Assembly: GCA_036381125.1 (NCBI GenBank)
Contig: DASVDK010000154.1
Span: forward strand, 1 to 51,598
DNA from: DASVDK01 sp036381125 [NCBI: Thermodesulfobacteriota bacterium]
GTDB taxonomy: Bacteria; DASVDK01
Direction: 5' to 3'
DNA length: 51,598 nt
The position numbers were made by a program, and so were the translations under genes. The first letter of the stretch is position 1. The number at the start of each line of letters is the position of its first letter. Under the pieces are notes generated by a model, which saw only the letters and a program-made list of their open reading frames with translations, ran no database searches and was not told the DNA's origin. Shown here in pieces: positions 8,509 through 18,300 of the stretch.

Positions 8509-8909
8509 CGGATGATGATCTCCTTGTCGAGCAGCTTGAGGATCACGACGACGAGCAGGACCACGATGAGGACGCCGATCACGAGGCCGAGGCCGTCGCC
8601 GCCCGGCACGAGGGCGCGCACCTGGTCGGCCGCCGCGTGGATCTCCTCGTCGGACAACGCCTCGATTTTGGCCTTCGCCTCCTCCGGGTCGATGCCGAGG
8701 TCCACCAGGCGCTGCTCGACCTGACGCCGCTCGAGGGCGCTGCGGATCGCGCGGAGGTCCTCGTCGCGGTCGACCGCGCGGCCGGCCGCGTCGACCGCCG
8801 CGGTGGGGGCGAACGCCGCCTGCGCCGCCGGGGCGGCGACGAGGACCGGAAGCGTGACGAGGAGCACGACCAGGACGAGCATCCGACACCGCACGACCGT
8901 GCTGAGCAT
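8505..8909 (-). CDS. PA2779-family small membrane protein
   Basis: The ATG at 8909 has GGGAGGG seven bases upstream and gives 134 residues. There is an N-terminal signal sequence (LVLVVLLVTLPVLVAAPAAQA) and a central helical stretch with RRQVEQRLVDLGIDPEEAKAKI and ALSDEEI, the signature of the PA2779 family. A C-terminal transmembrane helix rich in V, I and L ends in KLLDKEIIIR. It is the first gene of a three-gene overlapping operon with a C39-like peptidase. The function is unknown. The small protein could be the peptidase's substrate or membrane platform (inference). Confidence 0.85.
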   Translation of the reverse strand: MLSTVVRCRMLVLVVLLVTLPVLVAAPAAQAAFAPTAAVDAAGRAVDRDEDLRAIRSALERRQVEQRLVDLGIDPEEAKAKIEALSDEEIHAAADQVRALVPGGDGLGLVIGVLIVVLLVVVILKLLDKEIIIR

Positions 8910-8935
8910 GATTGACCCTCCCCGGAACGGGGAGC

Positions 8936-8965
8936 AATCTAGCCATCGCACGCGCGCAGCGTCAA
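8936..8965 (-). promoter_or_regulatory. promoter of PA2779 operon
   Basis: On the minus strand TTGACG (8965-8960) and TAGATT (8941-8936) are 18 bases apart, and the start codon follows at 8909. A perfect inverted repeat CTCCCC-ggaac-GGGGAG (8918-8934) sits across the expected transcription start and overlaps the Shine-Dalgarno. Confidence 0.65.
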
Positions 8966-8996
8966 GGCGCGAGTCGCGCTAGCCTGCGAGCCCGGC

Positions 8997-10718
8997 ATGT
9001 CGAGAGTTCACGGTCTCACCACACGCGTCCGCCTGCTGGTCCGCGTCCTCGGCCCCCGTCTGGGCTGGCTCCTGACGATCGCGGTCGGCGTCATCGCGGG
9101 CGGCGCGGCCGTCCTCCTGGTCGTCCTGATCCACCTCGTCGAGCGCCTGATGCACACGGGCGGCGCCGGGCTCGAGGGGCCGATCCGCATCGCGGCCGTC
9201 GTCCTCGCGCCCGCAGCCGGCGGCCTCGCCGCGGGACTCCTCGTCCGCTACGTCGTGCCCGAGGCGGAGGGCTCCGGCATCCCACAGGTGAAGGTCGCCC
9301 TCGCCCGGGCGGGGGGGCGCATCCCGCTTCGCGTCGCGCTCGGCAAGCTCGTCGCCTGCGCCGTCGCCATCGGCTCGGGCGGCTCGCTCGGCCGCGAGGG
9401 ACCGACCGTCCAGATTGCCGCCGGCCTCGGGTCCGCCGTCGGCGGCTCGCTCCCCGGGCGGGCCTCCCGCCGGCGCGACCTCGCGGTCGTCGGCGCCGCG
9501 GCAGGTATCGCCGCCGCGTTCAACACCCCCATTGCCGCCGTCACCTTCACGCTCGAGGAGATCGTCGGCGACCTGAACGCCCGCATCCTCGGCGCCACGA
9601 TCGTCGCGGCCGTCGTCGCGTCGGTGGTCCGTCGCGCCCTCCTCGGCAGCGAGGCGATCTTCCACGTCCCGCCGTACCAGCTGCTCCACGTGTGGGAGCT
9701 GCCGGCCTACGCGATCGTCGGCGCCGCGGCCGCGCTGCTCGCGTTCGCCTTCGCGCGGGGCCTCCTCGCCCTGCGGGGCGTCGTCATGCGGTCGCCGCTG
9801 CCGGCGCCGCTCAACCCCGCGCTGGGAGGGCTCGCCGTGGGCCTCCTCGCCCTCGCGACGCCCCACGTTCTCGGCGGCGGCTACCGGACGCTCGAGGCGG
9901 CGCTCGCCGGCGCCTTGCCGCTCGGCCTCCTGCTGCTCCTCGCCGCGGCCAAGCCGCTCGCCACCATCTTCAGCTACTCGAGCGGCGGGCCCGGAGGGAT
10001 CTTCGCCCCCTCGCTCTTCATGGGGGCCATGGTGGGGGGCGCCGTCGGCACGCTCGTGAACATGGCATCGGCCGGCGCGTCGGCAGGTCCCGGCGCCTAC
10101 GCGCTGGTCGGGATGGGGGCGTTCTTCGCGGCGCTCATCCGGGCGCCGATCACGTCGGTGCTCATCATCTTCGAGCTGACGAACACCTACACGATCATCC
10201 TGCCGCTCATGCTCGCCAACACGGTCGCGTACACGATCGCGCAGCGGCTCGCGCCGGTGCCGATCTACGAGGCGCTCCTCGCCCAGAACGGCGTCCGCCT
10301 GCCGTCGCCGACCGACGACCGGCTCGCCCGCGTGACCGTCGAGCGCGCCATGACGACCGACGTGGAGTCGCTGCCGGCGGACTTCACGGTCGCCGAGGCC
10401 TCGCCCCTCCTGCCGCTCCTCCTGCACTCGGGCTTCCCCGTCGTCGACGGCGACCGGCGCCTCGTCGGCCTCGTCACGGCCGGCGAGATCGCCCGGGCCG
10501 AGGCGCGCGGCGAGGGCCGGCTCACCCTCGCCGACCTCGCGGCCCGCCGCCCCGTGATGACCGCCTTCCCCGACGAGACGCTCGACGCCGTCGTCGTGCG
10601 CCTGGCCGAGAAGGGGGTCCGCCGGCTGCCGGTCGTACGCCGCGACGACCCCACGCGCCTCGTCGGGATCGTCACGATGCACGACGTCCTCGCCGCCTAC
10701 GCGCGGGCGACGAGCTGA
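8997..10718 (+). CDS. clcA: ClC-type H+/Cl- antiporter with C-terminal CBS pair
   Basis: This 573-residue protein starts at ATG 8997. It shows the ClC selectivity-filter motifs GSGIP (near residue 92), GREGP with the gating glutamate (near 134) and the GxFxP-equivalent GGIFAPSLF. Both antiporter residues are present: the gating Glu and the internal proton Glu in FTLEE (near 187). A tyrosine in NTYTIILP (near 399) corresponds to the inner-gate Tyr. This indicates H+/Cl- exchange and not a passive channel. From about residue 440 two CBS domains follow (VERAMTTDVESLP and DLAARRPVMTAFPDE), which in homologues bind adenine nucleotides. It is divergent from the PA2779 operon and convergent with hutU. 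Confidence 0.94.
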   Translation: MSRVHGLTTRVRLLVRVLGPRLGWLLTIAVGVIAGGAAVLLVVLIHLVERLMHTGGAGLEGPIRIAAVVLAPAAGGLAAGLLVRYVVPEAEGSGIPQVKVALARAGGRIPLRVALGKLVACAVAIGSGGSLGREGPTVQIAAGLGSAVGGSLPGRASRRRDLAVVGAAAGIAAAFNTPIAAVTFTLEEIVGDLNARILGATIVAAVVASVVRRALLGSEAIFHVPPYQLLHVWELPAYAIVGAAAALLAFAFARGLLALRGVVMRSPLPAPLNPALGGLAVGLLALATPHVLGGGYRTLEAALAGALPLGLLLLLAAAKPLATIFSYSSGGPGGIFAPSLFMGAMVGGAVGTLVNMASAGASAGPGAYALVGMGAFFAALIRAPITSVLIIFELTNTYTIILPLMLANTVAYTIAQRLAPVPIYEALLAQNGVRLPSPTDDRLARVTVERAMTTDVESLPADFTVAEASPLLPLLLHSGFPVVDGDRRLVGLVTAGEIARAEARGEGRLTLADLAARRPVMTAFPDETLDAVVVRLAEKGVRRLPVVRRDDPTRLVGIVTMHDVLAAYARATS

Positions 10719-10732
10719 GCGCCGCGGCTCAG
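10715..10732. terminator. shared stem-loop spanning clcA and hutU stop codons
   Basis: CTGAGC (10715-10720) pairs perfectly with GCTCAG (10727-10732) around GCCGCG. Both convergent stop codons (TGA 10716-10718 and, on the minus strand, 10731-10729) lie in the two arms. There is no T-run, so termination is a guess. Confidence 0.4.
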
Positions 10733-12399
10733 GGCCAGGTGAGGCCGGGGATCCTCACGCCCCGCTCGCGCGCCACCTCTCTCGCCCGGTCGTAGCCGGC
10801 GTCCGCGTGCCGCACCACCCCCGTGCCCGGGTCGGCCGTCAGCACCCGCTCGAGCCGGCGGGCGGCCGCCGGCGTTCCGTCCGCCACGACGACCATCCCG
10901 GCGTGCAGCGAGTAGCCGATCCCCACCCCGCCGCCGTGGTGCACCGACACCCAGGTCGCGCCGCAGGCGGTGTTGAGGAGCGCGTTCAGCACCGGCCAGT
11001 CGGCGATCGCGTCGGAGCCGTCGGCCATCGCCTCCGTCTCGCGGTTCGGCGAGGCGACGCTCCCGGCGTCCAGGTGGTCGCGGCCGATGACGATCGGGGC
11101 CTTCACCGTCCCCTTCGCGACCAGGTCGTTGAAGATCGCCCCCGCCTTCGCGCGCGCCCCGTAACCGAGCCAGCAGATGCGCGCCGGAAGCCCCTGGAAC
11201 GCCACCCGCTCCCCCGCCATCGCGAGCCACCGCGCGAGGTCCCGGTCCTCGGGGAAGGCTGCCGCAAGCGCGCGATCGGTCGCGGCGATGTCCTCGGGGT
11301 CGCCCGAGAGCGCCACCCACCGGAAGGGTCCCTTCCCCTCGCAGAAGAGCGGCCGGACGTAGGCCGGCACGAAGCCTGGGATGTCGAAGGCGTGCTCGAC
11401 GCCCCCCTGCTCCGCCTCGGCCCGCAGGTTGTTGCCGTAGTCGAAGACGTGGGCCCCCGCCCGCTTGAGGTCGAGCAGCGCGCGCACGTGCCGCACCACC
11501 GACTGCCGCGCCCGCTCGACGTAGTCGTGCGGATGCTCCACCCGGAGGCGCGCCGCCTCCGCCACCGTCAGGCCCGACGGGACGTAGCCGGTGAGGAGGT
11601 CGTGCGCCGCCGTCTGGTCGGTGACGAGGTCCGGCACGACGCCGCGCCGCACCAGCTCCGGCATCACGTCGGCCGCGTTGCCCTGCAGCGCGATCGAGCG
11701 CGCCTCGCCCGCCTTCCGGTAACGCGCCGCCCGGGCGAGCGCGTCGTCGAGGTCGGCCGCCTGCTCGTCGACGTATCGCGTCGCGAGGCGCCTCTCGATC
11801 CGCGCCGGGTCGACCTCCACGACGATCGCCACGCCGCCCGCCATGACCGCGGCCAGCGGCTGGGCCCCTCCCATGCCCCCCAGGCCCGCCGTGACCACCA
11901 GCCGGCCCCGCAGGCCGTCGCTCCCGGGGAAGTGGGCGCGCGCCGCGGCCGCGAAGGTCTCGTAGGTCCCCTGGAGGATCCCCTGGGTGCCGATGTAGAT
12001 CCACGACCCTGCCGTCATCTGCCCGAACATCGTGAGGCCCAGGGCGTCGAGCCGCCGGAACTCGTCCCAGGTTCCCCACTTCGGGACCAGGAGCGCGTTG
12101 GCGATGAGCACCCGCGGCGCGTCCTCGTGCGTCCGGAAGACCCCCACCGGCTTGCCCGACTGCACGAGCAGCGTCTCGTCGTCGCCGAGCGCGCGCAGCG
12201 AGTCGACGATCCGGTGGAAGGCCGGCCAGTCGCGCGCCGCCTTGCCCGACCCGCCGTAGACGACCAGGTCCTGGGGGCGCTCGGCCACCTCGGGGTCGAG
12301 GTTGTTCATGAGCATCCGCAGCGCCGCCTCCTGCCCCCAGCCCTTGCAGGAGCGCTCCCGGCCGCGCGGCGCACGGACCATCACCGGTCCGTCGGTCAT
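10729..12399 (-). CDS. hutU: urocanate hydratase
   Basis: This 556-residue protein, the usual family length, starts at ATG 12399 with GGGAGGG six bases upstream. It converts urocanate to imidazolone propionate in histidine degradation, using tightly bound NAD+ as an electrophile. NAD-binding and family motifs are clear: [44 protein letters not shown] and FDYGNNLR. The conserved cysteine in GLPARICW falls at residue 409, matching Cys410 of the Pseudomonas enzyme. The gene begins 13 bases after hutH, so the two are cotranscribed. No hutI or hutG is in the window. Confidence 0.98.
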   Translation of the reverse strand: MTDGPVMVRAPRGRERSCKGWGQEAALRMLMNNLDPEVAERPQDLVVYGGSGKAARDWPAFHRIVDSLRALGDDETLLVQSGKPVGVFRTHEDAPRVLIANALLVPKWGTWDEFRRLDALGLTMFGQMTAGSWIYIGTQGILQGTYETFAAAARAHFPGSDGLRGRLVVTAGLGGMGGAQPLAAVMAGGVAIVVEVDPARIERRLATRYVDEQAADLDDALARAARYRKAGEARSIALQGNAADVMPELVRRGVVPDLVTDQTAAHDLLTGYVPSGLTVAEAARLRVEHPHDYVERARQSVVRHVRALLDLKRAGAHVFDYGNNLRAEAEQGGVEHAFDIPGFVPAYVRPLFCEGKGPFRWVALSGDPEDIAATDRALAAAFPEDRDLARWLAMAGERVAFQGLPARICWLGYGARAKAGAIFNDLVAKGTVKAPIVIGRDHLDAGSVASPNRETEAMADGSDAIADWPVLNALLNTACGATWVSVHHGGGVGIGYSLHAGMVVVADGTPAAARRLERVLTADPGTGVVRHADAGYDRAREVARERGVRIPGLTWP

Positions 12400-12412
12400 G
12401 GTCACCCTCCCG

Positions 12413-14014
12413 TCACCAGAGCCGAACCCCGAGGGCGTCGCCTGCCGCCTCCGCGAGCGCGCCCGACAGCACGAGCCGCTTCGCCACGGCCAGGTCCGCC
12501 CCCATGAGCCGGTCGCCGTCGAGGCGGGGGATCGCCTCGCGCAGGCGCTCGTGCGCCGCCGCCGCCCCCCGCCCCGCACGGAGCGGCCGCCGGAAGTCGA
12601 GCCCCTGCGCCGCGGCCAGCGCCTCGATCGCGAGCACCTGGGCCAGGAGGTCCACGATCTGCGCCGCCTGCCGGGCCGCGTGGAGGCCCATCGAGACGTG
12701 GTCCTCCTTGTTCGCCGAGGTCGGGATCGAGTCGACCGACGCCGGAGCCGCCAGCGCCTTCGCCTCCGAGACCAGCGAGGCGGCCACCACGTGCGGGATC
12801 ATGAAGCCCGAGTTGAGGCCGCTCCGCTCGACGAGGAACGGCGGCAGCCCCGAGAGCGCCGGGTCCACCAGGCGCGCCGTCCGCCGCTCGCTGATCGAGG
12901 CGACGGCGACAAGCCCGATCTTGAGGGCGTCGAGCGCCGCGGCGACCGGCTGGCCGTGGAAGTTACCCGCGCTGATGAATTCCTCGGACGGGCCGCCTCC
13001 TGTCTGCGGGCCGCGGGGCGTGCCCGCGCCGACGAACGGCTCCGCCCCGTCTTCCGGGAAGACCAGCGGGTTGTCGGTGGCGCTGTTGACCTCGATCGCG
13101 AGGACCCGCCGGGCGTGTTCCGCCGCGTCGCGCCCCGCGCCGTGGACCTGCGGCATGCAGCGGAGCGAGTAGGCGTCCTGCACCCGGCCGCAGTCGCGGT
13201 GCGATTCGTAGATCGGGCTGTCGGCCAGGAGGCGGCGAAGGTTCTCCGCCGAGGCCGCCTGCCCCGGGTGCGGGCGGACCGCCTGCACGCGCGCGTCGAA
13301 GGCGCGGGGCGTCCCCATGAGCGCCTCGAGCGTCATGGCCCCCACCACGTCCGCCGCCGTGAGCAGCCGGGACGCGTCGGTCAGGGCGAGCGCGCCGACG
13401 GCCGTCATCGCCTGCGTCCCGTTGATCAGGGCCAGGCCCTCCTTCGCCTCGAGGACGATCGGCCCCAACCCCGCCCCGAGGAGCGCATCGGCCGCCGGCT
13501 GCACCACGCCCCTGTACTCCGCCTCGCCGAGGCCGATCAGCACCGCCGCCAGGTGCGCGAGCGGCGCCAGGTCGCCCGACGCGCCGACCGAGCCCTGCGA
13601 CGGGACCACCGGATGCACCCCCGCGTTCAGCAGCGCCGCCAGCGCCTCCACCACCTCCGGCCGCACCCCCGAGTGCCCTCGCGCCAGCGTATTGGCCCTG
13701 AGCAGCGTCATCGCCCGCACGACCGGTGTCGGGAACGGCGGGCCCACGCCGCAGGCGTGGCTCACCACGAGGTTCCTCTGGAGGTGGGCGATCTCGTGCG
13801 GCGGGATCCGCACCTCCGCCATCGCCCCGAAGCCCGTGTTCACCCCGTAGACCGGCCGGTCCCCTTCCAGGCAACGGACGACCGCGGCGCGGGAGGCCTC
13901 GAGGCGGGGCCGGACCTGAGGGGCAAGCGCCGCGGGCGCGCCCCCCGCAACCGCCGCCACTCCCTCCAGGGTCAGCGACTCGCCGTCGATCAGGACCGGG
14001 GCGTCGGCATCCAT
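12413..14014 (-). CDS. hutH: histidine ammonia-lyase
   Basis: This 533-residue protein starts at ATG 14014. It deaminates L-histidine to urocanate, the first step of the Hut pathway. The motif [14 protein letters not shown] contains Ala145-Ser146-Gly147, which cyclise to the MIO electrophile. YGVNTGFG near the N-terminus and NFHGQP further on are further family hallmarks. It is slightly longer than typical enzymes of about 510 residues, mainly by an N-terminal lead. It is followed 13 bases later by hutU. It is divergent from the RraA-family gene, with an 86-bp spacer that must contain both promoters. Confidence 0.98.
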   Translation of the reverse strand: MDADAPVLIDGESLTLEGVAAVAGGAPAALAPQVRPRLEASRAAVVRCLEGDRPVYGVNTGFGAMAEVRIPPHEIAHLQRNLVVSHACGVGPPFPTPVVRAMTLLRANTLARGHSGVRPEVVEALAALLNAGVHPVVPSQGSVGASGDLAPLAHLAAVLIGLGEAEYRGVVQPAADALLGAGLGPIVLEAKEGLALINGTQAMTAVGALALTDASRLLTAADVVGAMTLEALMGTPRAFDARVQAVRPHPGQAASAENLRRLLADSPIYESHRDCGRVQDAYSLRCMPQVHGAGRDAAEHARRVLAIEVNSATDNPLVFPEDGAEPFVGAGTPRGPQTGGGPSEEFISAGNFHGQPVAAALDALKIGLVAVASISERRTARLVDPALSGLPPFLVERSGLNSGFMIPHVVAASLVSEAKALAAPASVDSIPTSANKEDHVSMGLHAARQAAQIVDLLAQVLAIEALAAAQGLDFRRPLRAGRGAAAAHERLREAIPRLDGDRLMGADLAVAKRLVLSGALAEAAGDALGVRLW

Positions 14015-14100
14015 GTCCCTGTTATGTCGCCCGGGCCGGGAAAATGCCAGCCGGTCGGCCGGCGGGGACTACAATCAGCGCGACCACCAGGGGGGAATCG

Positions 14101-14907
14101 ATGACCATGCTCGGCTTCCGCATCGAGCCCGCGGCGGCGCAGGCGCCCGCCGACCTCGTGGAGCGGTTCCGCTCCGTGGCGACCGCCCACATCAGCGACA
14201 GCATGAACCGCCTCTGCGGGACCGTCGGCCTGCGCCCCTTCCATCGCGGCGGCCGACTCGCCGGCACCGCCTTCACCGTGAAGACCCGACCCGGCGACAA
14301 CCTGATGGTCCACAAGGCGCTCGACCTGGCGCGGCCCGGCGACGTGCTCGTCGTCGACGGCGGCGGCGAGCTGCACCAGGCGCTCGTCGGCGAGCTGATG
14401 CAGATGTACGCCATCAGCCGCGGCCTCGCCGGCCTCGTCATCGACGGCGCCGTACGTGACGTCGCCGTGCTCGCCGCCTCCGACTTCCCCTGCTTCGCCC
14501 GCGGCGCCACGCATCGCGGCCCCTATAAGGACGGTCCCGGCGAGATCAACGTGCCGGTCTCGATCGGCGGCCTCGTCGTCAACCCCGGCGACATCGTCGT
14601 CGGCGACGAGGACGGCCTCGTGGCCTCCCCGCAGGCTGTCTCGGTGGCTCTCCTCGAGCAGGTCCGCGCGAAGGCCGCCGCCGAGGACGAGATCACGCGC
14701 GCCATCCGCGCCGGCCGCTTCGACCGGCCCTGGCTCGATCGGACGTTCCGTGAGAAACGCGGTACGGTAAAGAGACGCAAGTGCAGGTATCGGTCTGGAC
14801 GCAAGCCACCGGTACCGAGATGTCTTCAACTGTCCGAGATCAGGGCGTTGCTGTGGCCAGGGAAAACAGCAACGCGACCCACCGTGTCCACCGTTCGCAT
14901 AAGTTAG
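14101..14907 (+). CDS. RraA-family protein (HMG/CHA aldolase-like) with aberrant C-terminal extension
   Basis: This 268-residue product starts at ATG 14101 after AGGGGGG. A -10-like TACAAT lies at 14070-14075. The RraA/4-hydroxy-4-methyl-2-oxoglutarate aldolase fold is evident: HISDSMNR, GRLAGTAFTVKT, GDVLVVDGGG, LVIDGAVRDV (with the conserved R-D) and GDIVVGDEDGLV. Family members are about 210-230 residues and end soon after a segment like WLDRTFREKRG. Here about 50 basic residues follow (KRRKCRYRSGRK onward), encoded by visibly lower-GC DNA. The native 3' end was probably replaced when the downstream module arrived. The stop overlaps the stop of the convergent small membrane gene. Substrate unknown. 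Confidence 0.88.
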   Translation: MTMLGFRIEPAAAQAPADLVERFRSVATAHISDSMNRLCGTVGLRPFHRGGRLAGTAFTVKTRPGDNLMVHKALDLARPGDVLVVDGGGELHQALVGELMQMYAISRGLAGLVIDGAVRDVAVLAASDFPCFARGATHRGPYKDGPGEINVPVSIGGLVVNPGDIVVGDEDGLVASPQAVSVALLEQVRAKAAAEDEITRAIRAGRFDRPWLDRTFREKRGTVKRRKCRYRSGRKPPVPRCLQLSEIRALLWPGKTATRPTVSTVRIS

Positions 14908-15359
14908 TCCCGATTCTTCTGCGGAATACCCCACGCATCAAGCTGTTCCATCAGGCCGCTGCCGTGCTCGTGCACGACCAGGTATCCCCTGGGCCAACGC
15001 GCCTTCCGGCGAACCGCGATGTAGAGGCCGAATCTGCCAGACCAGCTGTACCGAGGAGTCTTGAAAACGTATCGGATATCGGAAGCAGGGATGAATTCCT
15101 CGTTCCGGCCCACCCGTATCCGGACACCATCACGGCAAACAGCCGTGACCCTCGCAAGACTCCTGAGCACGAACAGGGCCGCGGCACTTCCCGCAATGCT
15201 GAGGACTGTTCCCGACAATTCCCCGAAGGCGACTCCGGCGACGATGAGGATCCCACTGGCCGCCAGGGTCAAGATGGCGATCGTCGTGAGCCCTCTCCGA
15301 ATAAGCCGGTTGCCGGTCGACTCGACGATCTCCGTATCGAACATACACTCCTCAGACAT
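14904..15359 (-). CDS. small two-TM membrane protein coupled to the RHS gene (putative immunity/partner)
   Basis: This 151-residue protein starts at ATG 15359, only 7 bases after the RHS stop. Its Shine-Dalgarno GAGGAG overlaps that stop, so translation is coupled. Residues about 23-46 and 50-66 are hydrophobic helices (TTIAILTLAASGILIVAGVAF and LSIAGSAAALFVLRSLA). A soluble, strand-rich C-terminal part follows (VTAVCRDGVRIRVGRNEEFIP), resembling a bacterial PH-like or YcxB-type domain. No family is certain. GC is clearly lower than in the flanking genes. A small membrane protein immediately after an RHS tip is the usual position of an immunity protein, but that role is inferred. Confidence 0.75.
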   Translation of the reverse strand: MSEECMFDTEIVESTGNRLIRRGLTTIAILTLAASGILIVAGVAFGELSGTVLSIAGSAAALFVLRSLARVTAVCRDGVRIRVGRNEEFIPASDIRYVFKTPRYSWSGRFGLYIAVRRKARWPRGYLVVHEHGSGLMEQLDAWGIPQKNRD

Positions 15360-15366
15360 GCGCTCC

Positions 15367-18300
15367 TCAGTAGGCGACCTGCTTCAAAGATGCGAGATCG
15401 TTCCAAAGGTTTCCCCAGCCATTGACCTCCGCTTGCAGGACGACTCCATGAGTCTCGACTGGGGTCAGGTTCGGCCCGAATCCGACATTGATATCAAACC
15501 CTCCGTAAGGCCTCGCCGCATCCTGAATCACGAGCTCGCCGCCTACAGATATCAGGCCAGGGCTCACGGAGCTCCCAATCTGGACGCTCATCCCCGATAG
15601 CTCGCAGATCGTATCGGCGCTTGTCCACTGAAACGTCAGCCCAAGCGACGTCCCAATTCCGCCATAACCGCCTGCTCCTCGGGAATAGACTGTGCCATAG
15701 TTACCTCGACTATCGAATACGAACACTTTACTTTCCGTGTAGCCCGCACCTGCACCGATGATTCCACTCAGTCCGATCCCAACCGTCCAAAGCCCTAGCG
15801 GATCGCGAAGGTTGGTCGGGTCGGCCAACGCGTACCGATAGAGATTCGTGTCGTTAGCTGCGAATCGGATAGCGTCCTTGGCCGTCCACCGCCCGATCCG
15901 GGGATCATAGTCCCGCACCCCGAACCGCACGAGCCCCGTGTCCGGGTCCTCGAGCCCCCCAGCGAACCCGAAGGGCTGGAACCCGGGGTTCGTGTCGAGG
16001 AGTACATTGCCCCACGCGTCGTAGTCCCGCCGCTGGACCACGGCCCCCGTCGCCGTGTCCACCACGAGCCGCAGGCTGCCCAGGTGGTCGGTCAAGAGCC
16101 GGTACGTCGCCCCGCCCTTGACGACGTAGTCGGGCACCAGGGGGTTGGACCCATAGACGAACCGGGCCACCACCTGCCCGCTGCCATCCAGCTCGGCCAC
16201 CGGCTTGAGCTGGTCGCGGTACAGCCAGCCCTGGACGAGCATCCCATCCACCGTCTTCCCGATCCGCCGGTTCTGCCCGTCGATCAGGTACTCGAGCACC
16301 CGGCCGTCGGGCAGGTCCACCCGGGTCAGATTCCCCAGGAGGTCGTACGTGTATGTTGTCGTCCCCGACGCATCCGTCTTCGTCCGTAGCTCCCCGTTGG
16401 CCGTGTAGGTGTACGTCGCGCCGCCGTACGTCAGCAACCGGTCCTGCTCGTCGTACGTGCCGGTCTCGGTCCCACTGGGCGTCGTCGCGCTCAGGCGGTT
16501 GCCATTGGCGTCGTAGGTGTACGTCGCCGTCACGACCCCGTCGACCGTCACCTGGTCGAGCCGGCCCGCGGCGTCGTACCGGTAGCCGGTCACCGTTGTC
16601 ACGCCCTCGAGGGTCTCCGTCTGCTCGACAATCCGCCCGAGCGCGTCGCGCAGGTACGCGACCTCGAGCACCGGCGCCCCGTTCGCGTCCGCCCGATAGG
16701 TCTCGGGCTCGCCGAACGGCGTGTAGGTCCGGCTGTCAGTCACCGCCCCCAGGGTGGCCCCGGTGAGGAACCCGGTCTGGGGATCGCGCGCGAGGGTGAG
16801 CGCCCCCACGCCCGTGACCAGGCTGTCGGGGTCGTAGGTGTAGGTGACGCTCTGGGCGCCGTTCACCGCCTCGGTCGCGACCCGGAAGTCGGCGTCGTAG
16901 GTCCACGCCACGCTCCCGGTGACCGGCCCGCTCCCCCACGTCACGCTCGTCAGGAGCGACCCGTCGTAGGTGTAGGCGAGCGTGCCGCCGTCGGGCGCGG
17001 TCACCCCGGCCAGCCGCCCGGTGCCCGGCTCGTAGGCCAGCGTGGTCGTGCCGCGCGGCTGGGTGATCGTCCGAAGCCGCCCGCCCGAGTCGTAGCCGAA
17101 CGTGAGCGTCTGCCCGTCGGGTCGCGTGACGAGGGTCGGCTGCTTGTCGAGGTTGTAGGTGTAGGTGGTCGCCGGGTCGGCCACGTCGGGCACCGCGGGG
17201 GGCGTGTAGCTCGCCTCGAGGTCGACCGGCGTGTAGGTGAAGGCGTGCGCCGGCCGGCCGGGAGGCACGACCGCCGTGACGTTGCCGTTGGCGTCGTAGC
17301 CGAGGCCGATCACGGCGCTGTCGGGCCGCGTCTGCGCGGTCACCCGGTCGGCCAGGTCGTAGGCGAAGCCGGTCATCCGGCCCGCCGGGTCCCGGAGGCT
17401 GATCAGCCGATCGAGCCCGTCGTACCCGAAGGTCGTCACCCGCGCGGTCGGCCCGGTGCCCTCAGTCACCATCTCGAGCCGCCCGCGCGCGTCGTACGCC
17501 AGGCTCACGGGCGCGAGCCCGGGCCGGTCGACCTGCACCACGCGCCCCAGGGCGTCGAGCGTCGTCACCGTCTCGCGGCCCGCCGGGGTGCGCGTGAGGA
17601 GCGTCCGGGTCACGGCGTCGTAGGTGGCCGTGTACGTTCGGCCGTTGAGCGTGACCGTGTCGATCTGCGTGGTGGCGCTCAACGGATCGAACGGATCGGC
17701 CAGCGTAACACTGCGCGCCGCCGTCACGGTGCGCGTGAGCCCACTGGGCAGCCGGGTGGTGAGACTCTGGGCGACCGGCGCCTGCATGCCGAAGCGCGGA
17801 TCGGGGCCCGGCACGAGGGTCGTCACGGTCCCATCCGGCGCGGTCAGCGTGCGGCTGCTGCCGGGGCCCCGCACCTCGGTCGTCTTGACGCCACTCGGCT
17901 CGGTCGTCTCCCAGCGCTCGGCCCCGGTCGGCAGGCGCTCGACGTGGTAGCGCGTCGTCCGGCTCTCGCCGGGCGCCGGCGCCGTGGTCACGGTCACCGT
18001 GTAGCTGGTGTCGGCCTCCCCGCGCGCCAGCGTGGCCACCCCCCCGGCGGCGTCCTCGTCCTCGACGAGGCGGCCGAGGTCGTCGTAGGCGAAGTGTGCG
18101 GTGTCCTGCCGGGGCGTGGTCAGCGTCCGGAGCAGGCCCTGGGCGTCGTGCACGAGGCCCACGGTCTCGCCGGCCGGGTTGGTGACGCTCGCCAGGTAGC
18201 CCTGGGCATCCACGCTGAGGGTCGTCCGCTGCCCGCCGGGCGCCACGATGGCGGCCGGCGGGCCGGCCGCGTCCCGCTCGATCTGCGTGACGCGACCGGC

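Noticed and set aside
15367-15790. Assigning a specific nuclease, deaminase or ADP-ribosyltransferase activity to the RHS tip
   Set aside because: No catalytic motif of those families is visible. The tip is glycine- and strand-rich, so any named activity would be a guess.
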